The notes beneath the pieces were generated by a model that was not told where the DNA came from, did no database searches, and was given only the letters and a program-made list of their open reading frames with translations. Positions 33,187 through 42,280 of a stretch of 64,000 bases of DNA are shown in pieces. A program made the position numbers and the translations under genes. Every line of letters starts with the position of its first letter. Position 1 is the first letter of the stretch. Origin of the DNA: Nitratireductor basaltis (GTDB lineage Bacteria; Pseudomonadota; Alphaproteobacteria; Rhizobiales; Rhizobiaceae); NCBI RefSeq assembly GCF_000733725.1, contig NZ_JMQM01000001.1, forward strand, positions 1,178,001 through 1,242,000, in the 5' to 3' direction.

Positions 33187-33801
33187 ATGAAAAAGTCACT
33201 GATCATAGTCGGCGTTCTCGCCTTCAGCACTGTCGTTGCTGGCGCGACAAGTCTGTCGAAGACCTACAGCTATTTCACCATTGGTGGCTCCACGCTTTCC
33301 CAGATCGAGGAGCAACTCAAGGCTCGAGGGCCGCGGCTGGGTGCGACCGGTCAACGCCATCCCGGTGCGACCAACATGGAGTTCACCACCAAGATCGACT
33401 ACGGCGAGTCCGATGGCTGGTGCCGCGTCCAGAATGCTGCTGTCGCACTCAATGCTGCGGTGACGCTGCCGCGGTGGCGGGCGACCAAATCCGCGAAGCA
33501 GGATGTCCGGCTTGTCTGGAACATTTTGGAGCGCGACATCAAGAGGCATGAAGAAAGCCATATAATCATTGCAAAAAATCATGCCCGGGAACTTGAAAAC
33601 ACACTTCTCCGACTGCCGAGAAAGCGTGAGTGTGGCGCTGTACAGAAATTGGCCGAAACGGCAACACAGCGGATACTGGCCAAGCATGATGCGGCGCAGA
33701 TCAAGTTCGACCGAATTGAAGCGAAGAACTTTGAAAGCCGCTTGCTGCGCCTTCTCGATTACCGGCTGGAGCAGATGGAGCGTGAAGCCTTGAAGCAGTG
33801 A
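33187..33801 (+). CDS. DUF922 putative secreted zinc protease
   Basis: 204 residues with an N-terminal signal peptide or anchor (K-K-S-L-I-I-V-G-V-L-A-F). The domain matches DUF922: Y-S-Y-F-T-I-G-G-S-T near residue 27, followed by W-C-R-V-Q, and the zinc-type motif H-E-E-S-H (H-E-x-x-H) near 118. The C-terminal third is helical with many charged residues. The protease role is inferred from the HExxH motif only. The start at 33187 follows AAAGGTGGG; an upstream ATG at 33139 would bury the signal sequence. Confidence 0.82.
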   Translation: MKKSLIIVGVLAFSTVVAGATSLSKTYSYFTIGGSTLSQIEEQLKARGPRLGATGQRHPGATNMEFTTKIDYGESDGWCRVQNAAVALNAAVTLPRWRATKSAKQDVRLVWNILERDIKRHEESHIIIAKNHARELENTLLRLPRKRECGAVQKLAETATQRILAKHDAAQIKFDRIEAKNFESRLLRLLDYRLEQMEREALKQ

Positions 33802-33820
33802 TCCTGCTGCTTCCTCCTGC

Positions 33821-34141
33821 TCAAGCCTGACGCTCCGGCACCCGCACTACGAGACCGTCCAGCTCATCGCTGATCCTGATCTGGCATGAGAGGCGCGAAT
33901 TGGGCCGCACATCATAGGCGAAATCCAGCATGTCTTCTTCCATGACTTCCGGCTCACCGGTCTTCGCTTCCCACGCCTCGTCCACATAGACGTGGCACGT
34001 GGCACAGGCACAGGCACCTCCACATTCGGCCTCGATACCGGGAACGCCATTCTGAACCGCGCTTTCCATCACGGACTGCCCGGACGGCGCCTCTATTTCG
34101 AATCGTGTGCCATCGGGTGCGATGAAATTGATCTGGGGCAT
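33821..34141 (-). CDS. Adrenodoxin-type 2Fe-2S ferredoxin
   Basis: 106-residue ferredoxin. The cluster cysteines are C40-x5-C46-x2-C49 and C86, with [10 protein letters not shown] around the loop and R-L-S-C-Q-I at the fourth ligand, as in vertebrate-type/putidaredoxin-like proteins. Rhizobial relatives pass electrons to P450s or other oxygenases, or serve Fe-S assembly. No partner reductase is adjacent. Convergent with the DUF922 gene (19 nt apart). Confidence 0.92.
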   Translation of the reverse strand: MPQINFIAPDGTRFEIEAPSGQSVMESAVQNGVPGIEAECGGACACATCHVYVDEAWEAKTGEPEVMEEDMLDFAYDVRPNSRLSCQIRISDELDGLVVRVPERQA

Positions 34142-34197
34142 TTAATGGTCCTGCGGGAAAACGAGCTGCGCCGGAGATAGGCCAACCTGCCCTTGTG

Positions 34198-34530
34198 TCA
34201 ACCGGATCGCGGTCTCTCAAGCAAGGCCATCGCCTCCGCTCTGGTGATTGATAACAGTTGTTGGAATTTCGCGGGATCTGCATTGGGCATTTCCTGCTCG
34301 ATCCCGTGCGCCACTTCAGCGAGCGGGCGCGCGCCCAAGGCGCGCGCGGTGCCAAGGATCTGATGCGCCAGAGACTGAAGCTCGTCTTTCCCTTTCATCG
34401 GGTCGCGCAATATTTCAAGGGCTTGGCCGAGCTGGTCGACAAACAGCCTCAAAACCTCGTCGCGAAGCGCAGGGTCATTCAGGGTTTGACGATCCATCTG
34501 CTCCAGATCGAACATAGGCTGCTCGCTCAA
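34198..34530 (-). CDS. Hpt-domain phosphotransfer protein
   Basis: 110-residue stand-alone histidine phosphotransfer domain. The phospho-accepting His56 is in A-H-Q-I-L-G-T-A-R-A-L-G-A, the usual A-H-x-L-K-G-x-x-x-x-x-G-A pattern with Ile-Leu in place of Leu-Lys. It is divergent from the giant growth-pole protein gene and shares a 279-bp spacer with it, so a role in polar growth or cell cycle signalling is conceivable. Alphaproteobacterial ChpT has a different two-domain form, so this is not ChpT. Confidence 0.85.
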   Translation of the reverse strand: MSEQPMFDLEQMDRQTLNDPALRDEVLRLFVDQLGQALEILRDPMKGKDELQSLAHQILGTARALGARPLAEVAHGIEQEMPNADPAKFQQLLSITRAEAMALLERPRSG

Positions 34531-34809
34531 CCGTCATCTCCTGTGCAAAAACGGGATTGGTTTGGTGCCAGAATGAGGCAGGAATGCCAATCTCCAATCT
34601 GTGCACAAGGCGTAAATCATTACGTTCAAAATCCTATTTTTGCCCTTCTTTCCGTTAACCTTATGTTTAAACTTCTGGGCATTCGCACAAATTCGTATTC
34701 CCAATATAGGATTGCCCGCGTACGGTGCGGGCTGGAGAGTTGTGGGTATTTATAATGGGTTACGAGGCCCGGCAACGGGAACCCATTCGAGTAACAGGGT
34801 GACGGCGGT
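34531..34809. promoter_or_regulatory. 279-bp divergent spacer, hpt / GPR-like gene
   Basis: AT-richer than its surroundings. It contains TATAAT at 34751-34756 as a possible -10 for the rightward gene, but I see no good -35 at the right distance. A GGAAC at 34778 has no CGTT partner. No small gene seen. The GPR-like ATG at 34810 is preceded by AGGGTGACGG. Confidence 0.4.
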
Positions 34810-37800
34810 ATGGTTCGTAAATCGACAACAGCGGCTGCGAAGGACGACTTCGCACGTGAACTTGAAGAAGCGCTTGAACTTGACGACATGGAGTTCGCGC
34901 TCTCCGATGAGGGAGATCTCGATATAGCTGCCTCGATGGAAGACCTCGAAGCGCAGATATCACAAGCTGCCGAAGAGCTTGCCCGTGAAAATGGCACAGC
35001 TCCAGCCAGCAAGGCCGCCGTTGCGCCCTCTCCCGCCAAGGCCGAATTGAAGGCGCCGGAGAAAAAAGCCGAACTTTCACAAGGCGCTGCGCCGGATTTC
35101 GAAGACGAGTTCGAGAGCGAGGATATCGCTCCGCCTTCATCCAGCACCTACTCCAAGACCAATGCGGAACCCGTCACGCCCGCTCCCGCCACATCCTTTG
35201 CCGCCGCCAATGATGACCTGCAGCGCGCGTCCGGCTCACCCTATCTGTCGCGACCGGATCTGAAGGGCTCGTCTTCCATCTACTGGTTGACGGCACTTCT
35301 TTCTGTCGTGTGGCTGACGGGCGGCGTGCTTCTCGCGCATCTACTCTACGCTCCCGAAATCTGGCAGATCGGCAGCCTGGATGCACTGGTGCAGGCACCC
35401 TATGCACTTGGCATGGCCGTTGGCACGGTGTTGCCGATCCTCCTCTTCTGGGCCTTTGCAATCATGATGCGGCGCGCGCAGGAAATGCGCATCGCGGCCA
35501 ACCAGATGGCCGAAATGGCGTTCCGCCTCGCCGAGCCCGAGAATCTCGCGCAAGACCGTGTAATGATGGTCGGTCAGGCCGTCCGCCGGGAAGTCCAGGC
35601 AATGGGCGAAGGCATCGAGCGAACACTTGCCCGTGCAGTCGAGCTCGAGACGCTTGTGCACACCGAAGTCAATGAGCTTGAACGCGCCTACTCCGAAAAT
35701 GAAAGCCGTATCCGCCTTCTGGTCGACAGCCTCGGCAGCGAGCGCGAAGGCATCGTTAGCCACGCTGAACGTGTTCGCGCGTCCATTACGGGCGCCCATG
35801 AGATCCTCAAGGAAGAACTGGATTCTGCCGGTGAGCAGATTCGTCTCAGCGTGGACGGCGCTTCCCGCCGTCTCACCGAGTCCCTGAGTGAATCCGGCAA
35901 CAGTCTTGTCGAACGCCTGACTGCAACGGGTGACACCATCCACAGCGCGGTAGACGAGCGGGTCAGCACGCTTTCGGAAAAAATCTCGCTTTCCGGCGAT
36001 GCGATCGCCAATCTGCTCGATACGCGCATCGCCAGCTTCTCCGAATCCGGCGAGACGCTCCTTGCCCGCGTGACCGAGAGCACATCGGCGCTCAACCAGG
36101 CGCTTGAACAGCGCAGCGAGGAAATCTCCGCCAAGCTCAATTCGTCGGGTGAAACATTGTCGGGTCTGCTGGACGGCAGGATCGCAACCCTCACCCAGCA
36201 GACGGACGAGGCCACACGTACACTGGGCGAGATGTTCGACAGCCGCGTCAGCGGACTTTTGAGCTCGGTTGGCGAGACGTCGGGTCGCATCAACGAGGAA
36301 TTCGACAACCGTCTGCTTCAGATTGAAAGCACGCTGGCCGAGCGCGGCCAATCGCTCATCGCCGAATTCTCCACGCGCGCAGAAGCGCTCGATACGGGCA
36401 TGGAGAAGCTGAACGCTGCTCTTGAGGCACGGGCACGGACGATCAACGAGTCGCTTGTCGAACGCACACGCGAGATTGCCGATACGCTTGCCAAGGGCCG
36501 GAACGAAGTGGCCTCGGCCATCGAGAGCGGCAAAAGCGCCATCGATACGGATCTTGCCGATCTCGTCGCCTCGACCTCCCTCATGCTGGAAGGCAAGGCA
36601 GAAGAGTTCTCCAGGCGTCTGGAAGATGGCCACGGCCTTGTCAGCGCGCGTCTGGACGAGGAACTCGGCAAATTCGATGCCGTCCAGGCTCGGATGGACG
36701 AGGCCGTCGAACGTCAGCTTTCCAATCTCGGTGAGAACCAGCAGCGTCTGACGGGACTGCTCGAAGCCGATCTTCAGAAGCTGAACGAGGCACGTCAGGC
36801 ATTCGAATCCGGCATTGAGGGCCAGATCGAGCGCTTCAGCGAATCCCGCTCCGGCTTTGCAGCCGCGCTTGAGGAAGACATTGCACGCATTGCACAGCAC
36901 CGCGATGCGCTCACGGCAGCGATCGGCACGGATATCGATCGCGTCAACGACATGTTCTCCAGGCATACCGATGTCATTGCCGAACGAACGCAGACGATGG
37001 AACAGGCACTTGCGCTCGGCGTGGAGAATGTTCGCAAGACGCTGGAGAACAGCGCGGTGGTCGTTGCCGGTTCGCTTCGCGAAAAGGTCATCGAAGCCAC
37101 ATCGGCACTGGGCAGCCAGACCGATGAAGTCTTTGGCAGCATCGACGCTCGGATCGCAGAACGCGTTCGCGCATCGGCAGAGACATTGTCGGGCAGCGTA
37201 AGCGATATTGATCGTACCTTCGATGCAGCAGCCGAACGCATCGGCGCTCGCGCTCAAGCCTTCAGCAGCAGCTTCGAGGACATCGACCAGCGTGTTGCCG
37301 CTCGCGTTGAGCAGACCTCGAGCATTCTGTCCGAGCGTGCCGAAGTCCTTGCACGCACCTTCGAAGATACGGACAACCGCATCGCCGCGCGCATCGATCA
37401 GGCCTCGCAAACGCTCAACAGCAGCGCAGAGAACGTCTCCCGCCAGTTTGAAGACGTCGAGGGACGCATCGTCGCGCGTGTTGGCGAAGCAGCACAGACA
37501 TTGTCCGGCCAGGCAGATATCGTCGCGCGGCGGTTCGACGAAGTCGGCGATCACATTTTCGCCCGTGTGGATGAAGCCTCAAAAACCCTCACGGGTCAGG
37601 CCGATCTTGCAGCACGTCGTTTCGACGAGGTCGGCAACAACATCTTCACCCGCGTCAGCGAGGCCTCCCAGAGCCTTGAAGGGCGTGCAGAAGAGGTTGC
37701 GCGCCGCTTCGACGATGTGGATACGCGTATTGCGTCCCGCATAGAAGAGGCCTCACAGACCCTCAATGGCAGCGTCGACAATGTCGCGCGCACCTTCGAA

Positions 37801-39888
37801 GACGGGAATCGTCGCATTGCCGCACAGGTGCACGAGGCTTCCAATGCCCTTGCAGGTCGTGCAGCCGACTTCACCCACGCTTTCGAAGAGATCGACCAGA
37901 AGCTCGTGGCACGCACCCACCAGACCTCTGCCGAGCTGGAGGCGCGCGCGCAGGCCATCGGGCAGTCGCTGGAACAGATCGAAAGCCGCCTGAAGTCCAC
38001 TGCCGGCAATACCGCTTCCGCCTTTGTCAGCGGCATGGTGGAAGTGGAGAAGCGCCTCAGCGAAAGCACGGAGCGCAGCCGTTTCGCTCTCGTCGAGGGG
38101 ATCGGCGATGTGGAAGGTCGCTTGAGAGACACCGCAGAACAGGCTGCACAGCACGTAAGCCAGCAGCTTTCACGCACACAGGCGGATCTGGTCTCCACCG
38201 CCGACACGATCGGCCAGACCTTTGCCACTGTGAACGAGCATATCGCGCGCCGCACCGGCGAAACCGTGAAGACGCTGGAGGACCGGACCGCGGCACTCAA
38301 CGCCATGCTTGCAGGGCGCACTTCCGAGATCTCGCGCATTCTCGACGAGACGGCACGTCCCCTCGTGGAACGTTTCGAAGCCAGCGGTGGCGAGTTGCAG
38401 CAGAATATCGAAGCCATCACCGAGCGCACCGCATCGCGTCTTCAGGAGGAGAATACCGCCCTCGTCAACGCGCTTGCCAGCCGCACGGCCGATACGCTCA
38501 ACGCCTTTGAGCAGACGCGCAATCGTCTTGCGAGCAATGTTCAGGAACTGTTGGGCCAGCTCGACAGCTCCGGCAACCGTCTCAGCACGGTGATAGAGAC
38601 TGCCGCGCAGAACCTCACGCAGGTTGACGAGCGCCTCGTCGGCACGACGCAACAATTTGCGCAGAACGCGGAGAAGGCCGCCGAGACATTTGCCAATTCG
38701 GCAAATCTCATCAATGCCAATTCCGGCCGTCTGGCGAATTTCTCCGAGAACACGCTCAAGGAGATCTCCACCATTGCGAGCCGCTTCGAGGACCACAGCC
38801 GCCTTCTGGAAAATGCTTCCGAACTCCTCAACAAGGCACAGGGCGGCCTGAGCTCCACCATGGAGGCCCGTGGTCAGGAACTGGAAGCGCTGGCGAAGGG
38901 GCTTGTCGAGAAGTCCGAGAACATCGAAAAGAGCATGCGCTCCTTTGAAGGCTTCCTTGAGCGGGCACTTGAGACCACCGAGGGACGCACCAAGGGATCG
39001 GTCGAGCAGATCCGCAAGGCGATCTCCGAAGCGGTCGAGGCTGCGACCAACCGATTTGCGGGCGCTACCGCCGAAATCCGCAACACAGCGGCAGAGATCC
39101 ATACCGAACTCGAAGCCACACGCAATGACCTCAAGCGCGGCATGACCGAACTCCCGCAGGAGGCAAAGCAGTCGACTTCGGCGATGCGCCACGCGATAAC
39201 CGAGCAGATCAACGCGTTGAAGGAACTCTCCGACATCGTGTCCAAATCCGGTCGGATGCAGGACAATGGCTACGAGATTCCCGCAACCCCCACGCCCAAT
39301 CTGCCGCGCCCTGCCGTGCAAGCTTCGGCCGCCTCACCCGTTGCCGAAAAGCCACGCGCGCAGCAGCAGGCGGCTCAGCCACAAGCGCAGCCGCGCCCGG
39401 CGGCACCACAGGCACAGCCACAACAGACCGCTCCCAGCGGTGGCGGCTGGATCCGTGATCTGCTGCGCAGCGCCTCCCGCGAAGAGGAAGCACAGGAGCG
39501 CAAGGCACAGCCAGGCCAGGGTGAAGGTGACCGCACCGCACTGCACGTGGTCGAATCCCTCAACTCGCTCTCGGTCGATATTGCAAGGGCGATCGACCAT
39601 GAGGCGTCGATTGAACTTTGGGAGCGTTACCGCCGGGGCGAGCGAAATGTCTTCACACGGCGCCTCTATACGCTGAAGGGCCAGCAGACCTTCGACGAGA
39701 TCCAGCGCAAATACCGCAATGATGGAGATTTCCGCAAAGCGGTAGAACAGTATTGCAAGGATTTCGAGAAGCTCCTGGCCGATGTTGCGCGCACCGACCG
39801 CGACAACATCATGACCCAGACCTACCTGACGTCCGACACCGGCAAGGTCTACACGATGCTTGCTCATGCCAGCGGGCGTTTGAGGTAA
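34810..39888 (+). CDS. Giant growth-pole ring (GPR/RgsE-like) coiled-coil protein
   Basis: 1692 residues. An acidic cytoplasmic N-terminus (1-155) is followed by two membrane helices (about 158-180 and 199-220), a very long Ala/Glu/Ser-rich coiled coil (about 225-1490), a Pro/Gln-rich linker (about 1490-1560), and a conserved C-terminal domain (about 1575-1692, with S-V-D-I-A-R-A-I-D-H). The coiled coil resembles apolipoprotein A1/E-type repeats and includes eight exact-length 29-residue repeats at residues 819-1050. This layout matches the Agrobacterium growth pole ring protein GPR and Sinorhizobium RgsE, which organise unipolar growth in Rhizobiales. Assignment is from architecture and memory, not alignment. 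Confidence 0.82.
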   Translation: MVRKSTTAAAKDDFARELEEALELDDMEFALSDEGDLDIAASMEDLEAQISQAAEELARENGTAPASKAAVAPSPAKAELKAPEKKAELSQGAAPDFEDEFESEDIAPPSSSTYSKTNAEPVTPAPATSFAAANDDLQRASGSPYLSRPDLKGSSSIYWLTALLSVVWLTGGVLLAHLLYAPEIWQIGSLDALVQAPYALGMAVGTVLPILLFWAFAIMMRRAQEMRIAANQMAEMAFRLAEPENLAQDRVMMVGQAVRREVQAMGEGIERTLARAVELETLVHTEVNELERAYSENESRIRLLVDSLGSEREGIVSHAERVRASITGAHEILKEELDSAGEQIRLSVDGASRRLTESLSESGNSLVERLTATGDTIHSAVDERVSTLSEKISLSGDAIANLLDTRIASFSESGETLLARVTESTSALNQALEQRSEEISAKLNSSGETLSGLLDGRIATLTQQTDEATRTLGEMFDSRVSGLLSSVGETSGRINEEFDNRLLQIESTLAERGQSLIAEFSTRAEALDTGMEKLNAALEARARTINESLVERTREIADTLAKGRNEVASAIESGKSAIDTDLADLVASTSLMLEGKAEEFSRRLEDGHGLVSARLDEELGKFDAVQARMDEAVERQLSNLGENQQRLTGLLEADLQKLNEARQAFESGIEGQIERFSESRSGFAAALEEDIARIAQHRDALTAAIGTDIDRVNDMFSRHTDVIAERTQTMEQALALGVENVRKTLENSAVVVAGSLREKVIEATSALGSQTDEVFGSIDARIAERVRASAETLSGSVSDIDRTFDAAAERIGARAQAFSSSFEDIDQRVAARVEQTSSILSERAEVLARTFEDTDNRIAARIDQASQTLNSSAENVSRQFEDVEGRIVARVGEAAQTLSGQADIVARRFDEVGDHIFARVDEASKTLTGQADLAARRFDEVGNNIFTRVSEASQSLEGRAEEVARRFDDVDTRIASRIEEASQTLNGSVDNVARTFEDGNRRIAAQVHEASNALAGRAADFTHAFEEIDQKLVARTHQTSAELEARAQAIGQSLEQIESRLKSTAGNTASAFVSGMVEVEKRLSESTERSRFALVEGIGDVEGRLRDTAEQAAQHVSQQLSRTQADLVSTADTIGQTFATVNEHIARRTGETVKTLEDRTAALNAMLAGRTSEISRILDETARPLVERFEASGGELQQNIEAITERTASRLQEENTALVNALASRTADTLNAFEQTRNRLASNVQELLGQLDSSGNRLSTVIETAAQNLTQVDERLVGTTQQFAQNAEKAAETFANSANLINANSGRLANFSENTLKEISTIASRFEDHSRLLENASELLNKAQGGLSSTMEARGQELEALAKGLVEKSENIEKSMRSFEGFLERALETTEGRTKGSVEQIRKAISEAVEAATNRFAGATAEIRNTAAEIHTELEATRNDLKRGMTELPQEAKQSTSAMRHAITEQINALKELSDIVSKSGRMQDNGYEIPATPTPNLPRPAVQASAASPVAEKPRAQQQAAQPQAQPRPAAPQAQPQQTAPSGGGWIRDLLRSASREEEAQERKAQPGQGEGDRTALHVVESLNSLSVDIARAIDHEASIELWERYRRGERNVFTRRLYTLKGQQTFDEIQRKYRNDGDFRKAVEQYCKDFEKLLADVARTDRDNIMTQTYLTSDTGKVYTMLAHASGRLR
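37264..37959 (+). repeat. Eight tandem 87-bp (29-residue) repeats in GPR-like gene
   Basis: Eight consecutive units of exactly 29 codons, residues 819-1050, each beginning x-x-F-[ED]-[DE]-[IVT] and containing [RHK]-[IVL]-x-x-R and a final small-residue stretch (for example R-R-F-D-E-V-G, then E-A-S-x-[ST]-L). Units 4 and 5 are the most alike. DNA identity is limited, so this is an old protein-level repeat rather than a recent tandem duplication. Confidence 0.85.
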
Positions 39889-39909
39889 GTTGTTATTACA
39901 AGACTGCGA

Positions 39910-39937
39910 GAAACCCCGTCGTGAGGCGGGGTTTTTT
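39910..39937 (+). terminator. Terminator after GPR-like gene
   Basis: AAACCCCG (39911-39918) pairs with CGGGGTTT (39927-39934) around an 8-nt loop, with six T residues at the end. It lies 22 nt after the stop, a textbook intrinsic terminator. Confidence 0.92.
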
Positions 39938-40011
39938 GTTGGCTGGAACAATGCTCTTCTGGCAAAAGACTTTAAACTCGGCGTTGCATCGGATTGTACT
40001 GAGAGAAGAAA

Positions 40012-40698
40012 ATGCCAATTGTCAGCGCCGGTGGGCAGGATGCGCAGACGGCTCTGGAAAGCCTAACGGCTTCCCCGGCCATACTGCATGCGAGTTACCA
40101 GCTAAACCCGATCAATCCGCTGCCCCTGGCTGCTCCGCTCACCCGTACTACCTTTCCGCCCGAATGGATCACCCGCTACGTGATCCGTGATTTCCTGATG
40201 CTTGACCCGGTGGTCGCATACGGCTTCTCCAGTCCCACGCCGTTCTACTGGCACGAAATGGAGTTGGAGCCGAGGCAGCTGGAATTCATGGCAGATGCCG
40301 TTGCTCACGGCATCGGGCAGGATGGTTTCGTTATACCGGTCATGGAATTTGGCCGCCGCGGAATGCTTGCTGTCACCACCAACCTGCCGCGCAAGGAATG
40401 GATTGCGGCAGTTGACGAATTGCGTGACGAGCTTGGGGAAATGGCGCATCGCATCCACCGCCTGTTGTGCCAGAGCGACGACGCCGGTGACGCTTCTCCG
40501 CGCGTGCTGGCAAAGCGCGAGCGGGAATGTCTGGCCTGGGTCGCGAACGGCCTGGACGCAGAAGCCATCGCCCGGAAACTCGCTTTGTCCAGCTATACGG
40601 TCAGAGGGTATCTGAGGGCCGCGCGCGAGAAACTCGGGTGCAGGACCCTCTCCCAAGCCGTCGCACGCGCGATCCAGATGAAGCAGATCGATCCCTGA
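40012..40698 (+). CDS. LuxR-type quorum-sensing regulator, solo
   Basis: 228 residues: an autoinducer-binding domain and a C-terminal LuxR/GerE helix-turn-helix (L-A-K-R-E-R-E-C-L-A-W-V-A-N-G then A-R-K-L-A-L-S-S-Y-T-V). The residues that contact acyl-homoserine lactones in TraR are all present with correct spacing: W52, Y56, D65, P66, W80 and G105. No luxI-type synthase is in the window, so it may be a solo that senses self or foreign AHLs. GAGAGAAG precedes the ATG. Convergent with glpK. Confidence 0.9.
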   Translation: MPIVSAGGQDAQTALESLTASPAILHASYQLNPINPLPLAAPLTRTTFPPEWITRYVIRDFLMLDPVVAYGFSSPTPFYWHEMELEPRQLEFMADAVAHGIGQDGFVIPVMEFGRRGMLAVTTNLPRKEWIAAVDELRDELGEMAHRIHRLLCQSDDAGDASPRVLAKRERECLAWVANGLDAEAIARKLALSSYTVRGYLRAAREKLGCRTLSQAVARAIQMKQIDP

Positions 40699-40709
40699 TC
40701 AGCCGCCTG

Positions 40710-42203
40710 TCAATTGGTCGATAGCGTACGGCGAACGGCGTCGTGCCATCCCGCCAGTTTCTGCTTGCGCAGATCATCGTCCATATGGGGCTCAAACTGC
40801 TGGTCAAGCTTCCAGCTATTCGCGAATTCTTCCGCTGTCGGCCATACGCCAGCCTTGTATCCCGCCAACCATGCCGCACCGAGTGCGGTGGTTTCCAGAA
40901 TGGTCGGACGGTCGACAGGTGCATCAAGGATGTCGGCGAGGAACTGCATCGTCCAGTCACTCGCGACCATGCCTCCATCAACACGCAGAATGGTATCGTC
41001 CGAACTGCCAGACCAATCCTTGTGCATAGCATCGAGCAGATCACGGGTCTGATAGGCGATGGATTCCAGGGTGGCCCGGGCCAGTTCCGCGGGACCCGTA
41101 TTGCGTGTCAGGCCAAATATGGCACCGCGCGCGTCTGCATCCCAATGTGGCGCGCCAAGGCCAACGAATGCGGGAACCAGATAGACCTGCTGGGTCGGAT
41201 CGGCCTTCTCGGCCAGATCGCCGGAATCGGAGGCCTGCTCGATAATTTCAAGTCCATCGCGCAGCCACTGCACCGCAGCGCCGGCGACGAAGATCGAACC
41301 CTCCAGCGCGTAAGTCGTCTTGCCGTCGAGGCGATACGCGATTGTAGTCAGGAGGCGGTTTTTCGAACGGACGAGGTCCTCGCCCGTATTCAGGACCGCG
41401 AAGCAACCTGTCCCATAGGTCGATTTCATCATGCCCGGCTTGAAGCAGGCCTGTCCGATGGTGGCCGCATGCTGGTCGCCGGCTACGCCCAGGACCGGTA
41501 TTTCGGCACCCAGATGTTCTGCCTCGGCGACACCGAACTCGTCTGCGCTGTCCAACACCTCGGGCAGCAATTTCTTCGGGATATCCAGGATCTGGAGAAG
41601 ATCGTCGTCCCAGGTGTTGTTTTCGATATTGAAGATGAGCGTGCGCGATGCATTTGTCGCGTCGGTCACATGCCTTTTCCCACCCGTCAGGCGCCAGATG
41701 AGAAAGCTGTCAATCGTGCCGGCCAGCAATGCTCCGTTTTCAGCGCGCTTGCGTGCACCTTCGACATTGTCCAGAAGCCAGGCGATTTTCGTCCCTGAAA
41801 AATAGGGATCGATGACCAGCCCCGTGCGCTCGGTAAAGAGCTGCTCATGGCCGTCATTTTTCAGCCTGTCGCAGAGTTCAGAGGTGCGCCGGTCCTGCCA
41901 GACGATGGCATTGTGAATAGGCTTGCCGGTCTCCCGATCCCAGACAAGTATCGTCTCGCGTTGATTGGTGATCCCGATTCCGGAAATATCGGAAGCGTCC
42001 ACCTTCGCGGCTTTCAGTGCCTCGCGCGCGGTATCAAGCACCGTGCGCCAGATGTCTTCGGGATCGTGTTCCACCCAGCCGGACTGGGGAAAATGCTGTT
42101 TGAACTCCTGCTGGCCGACTCCGCACACCTTCATCTTCTTGTCGAAGAGGATTGCGCGGCTTGAGGTTGTGCCCTGATCGATCGCCAGAATGTAGCCAGC
42201 CAT
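40710..42203 (-). CDS. glpK: Glycerol kinase
   Basis: 497-residue FGGY-family kinase converting glycerol to sn-glycerol 3-phosphate with ATP. Motifs: [10 protein letters not shown] near residue 7, Q-H-F-P-Q-x-G-W-V-E-H-D-P, G-I-T-N-Q-R-E-T near 80, G-D-Q-H-A-A near 243 (catalytic Asp), and G-L-G-A-P-H-W-D near 350. Last gene of the glycerol operon, 77 nt after glpV with a strong hairpin between. Product feeds GlpD. Confidence 0.97.
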   Translation of the reverse strand: MAGYILAIDQGTTSSRAILFDKKMKVCGVGQQEFKQHFPQSGWVEHDPEDIWRTVLDTAREALKAAKVDASDISGIGITNQRETILVWDRETGKPIHNAIVWQDRRTSELCDRLKNDGHEQLFTERTGLVIDPYFSGTKIAWLLDNVEGARKRAENGALLAGTIDSFLIWRLTGGKRHVTDATNASRTLIFNIENNTWDDDLLQILDIPKKLLPEVLDSADEFGVAEAEHLGAEIPVLGVAGDQHAATIGQACFKPGMMKSTYGTGCFAVLNTGEDLVRSKNRLLTTIAYRLDGKTTYALEGSIFVAGAAVQWLRDGLEIIEQASDSGDLAEKADPTQQVYLVPAFVGLGAPHWDADARGAIFGLTRNTGPAELARATLESIAYQTRDLLDAMHKDWSGSSDDTILRVDGGMVASDWTMQFLADILDAPVDRPTILETTALGAAWLAGYKAGVWPTAEEFANSWKLDQQFEPHMDDDLRKQKLAGWHDAVRRTLSTN

Positions 42204-42229
42204 TGTTCATCCTTCTTGTTCAACAGACA

Positions 42230-42256
42230 GAAGGAGGCGGGTGACCCGCCTCCTTC
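42230..42256. terminator. Strong hairpin between glpV and glpK
   Basis: A perfect 12-bp stem, GAAGGAGGCGGG (42230-42241) and CCCGCCTCCTTC (42245-42256), with a TGA loop. There is no T-run on the minus strand, so it is more likely a processing or mRNA-protecting hairpin that raises binding-protein mRNA over glpK than a full terminator. Confidence 0.65.
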
Positions 42257-42280
42257 GCTTTCACATATTCTGCCGTAAGA

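Noticed and set aside
34778-34802. GGAAC upstream of the GPR-like gene as an EcfG promoter
   Set aside because: The -10 position reads GTGA, and the start codon would be too close.
35341-37554. A 737-residue open frame antisense to the GPR-like gene
   Set aside because: It is a by-product of strong codon bias in the repetitive coiled-coil gene. It has no family motif, no ribosome site, and the sense strand clearly encodes protein.
39945-39969. GGAAC upstream of the luxR gene as an EcfG promoter
   Set aside because: No CGTT or close variant at 16 or 17 nt.
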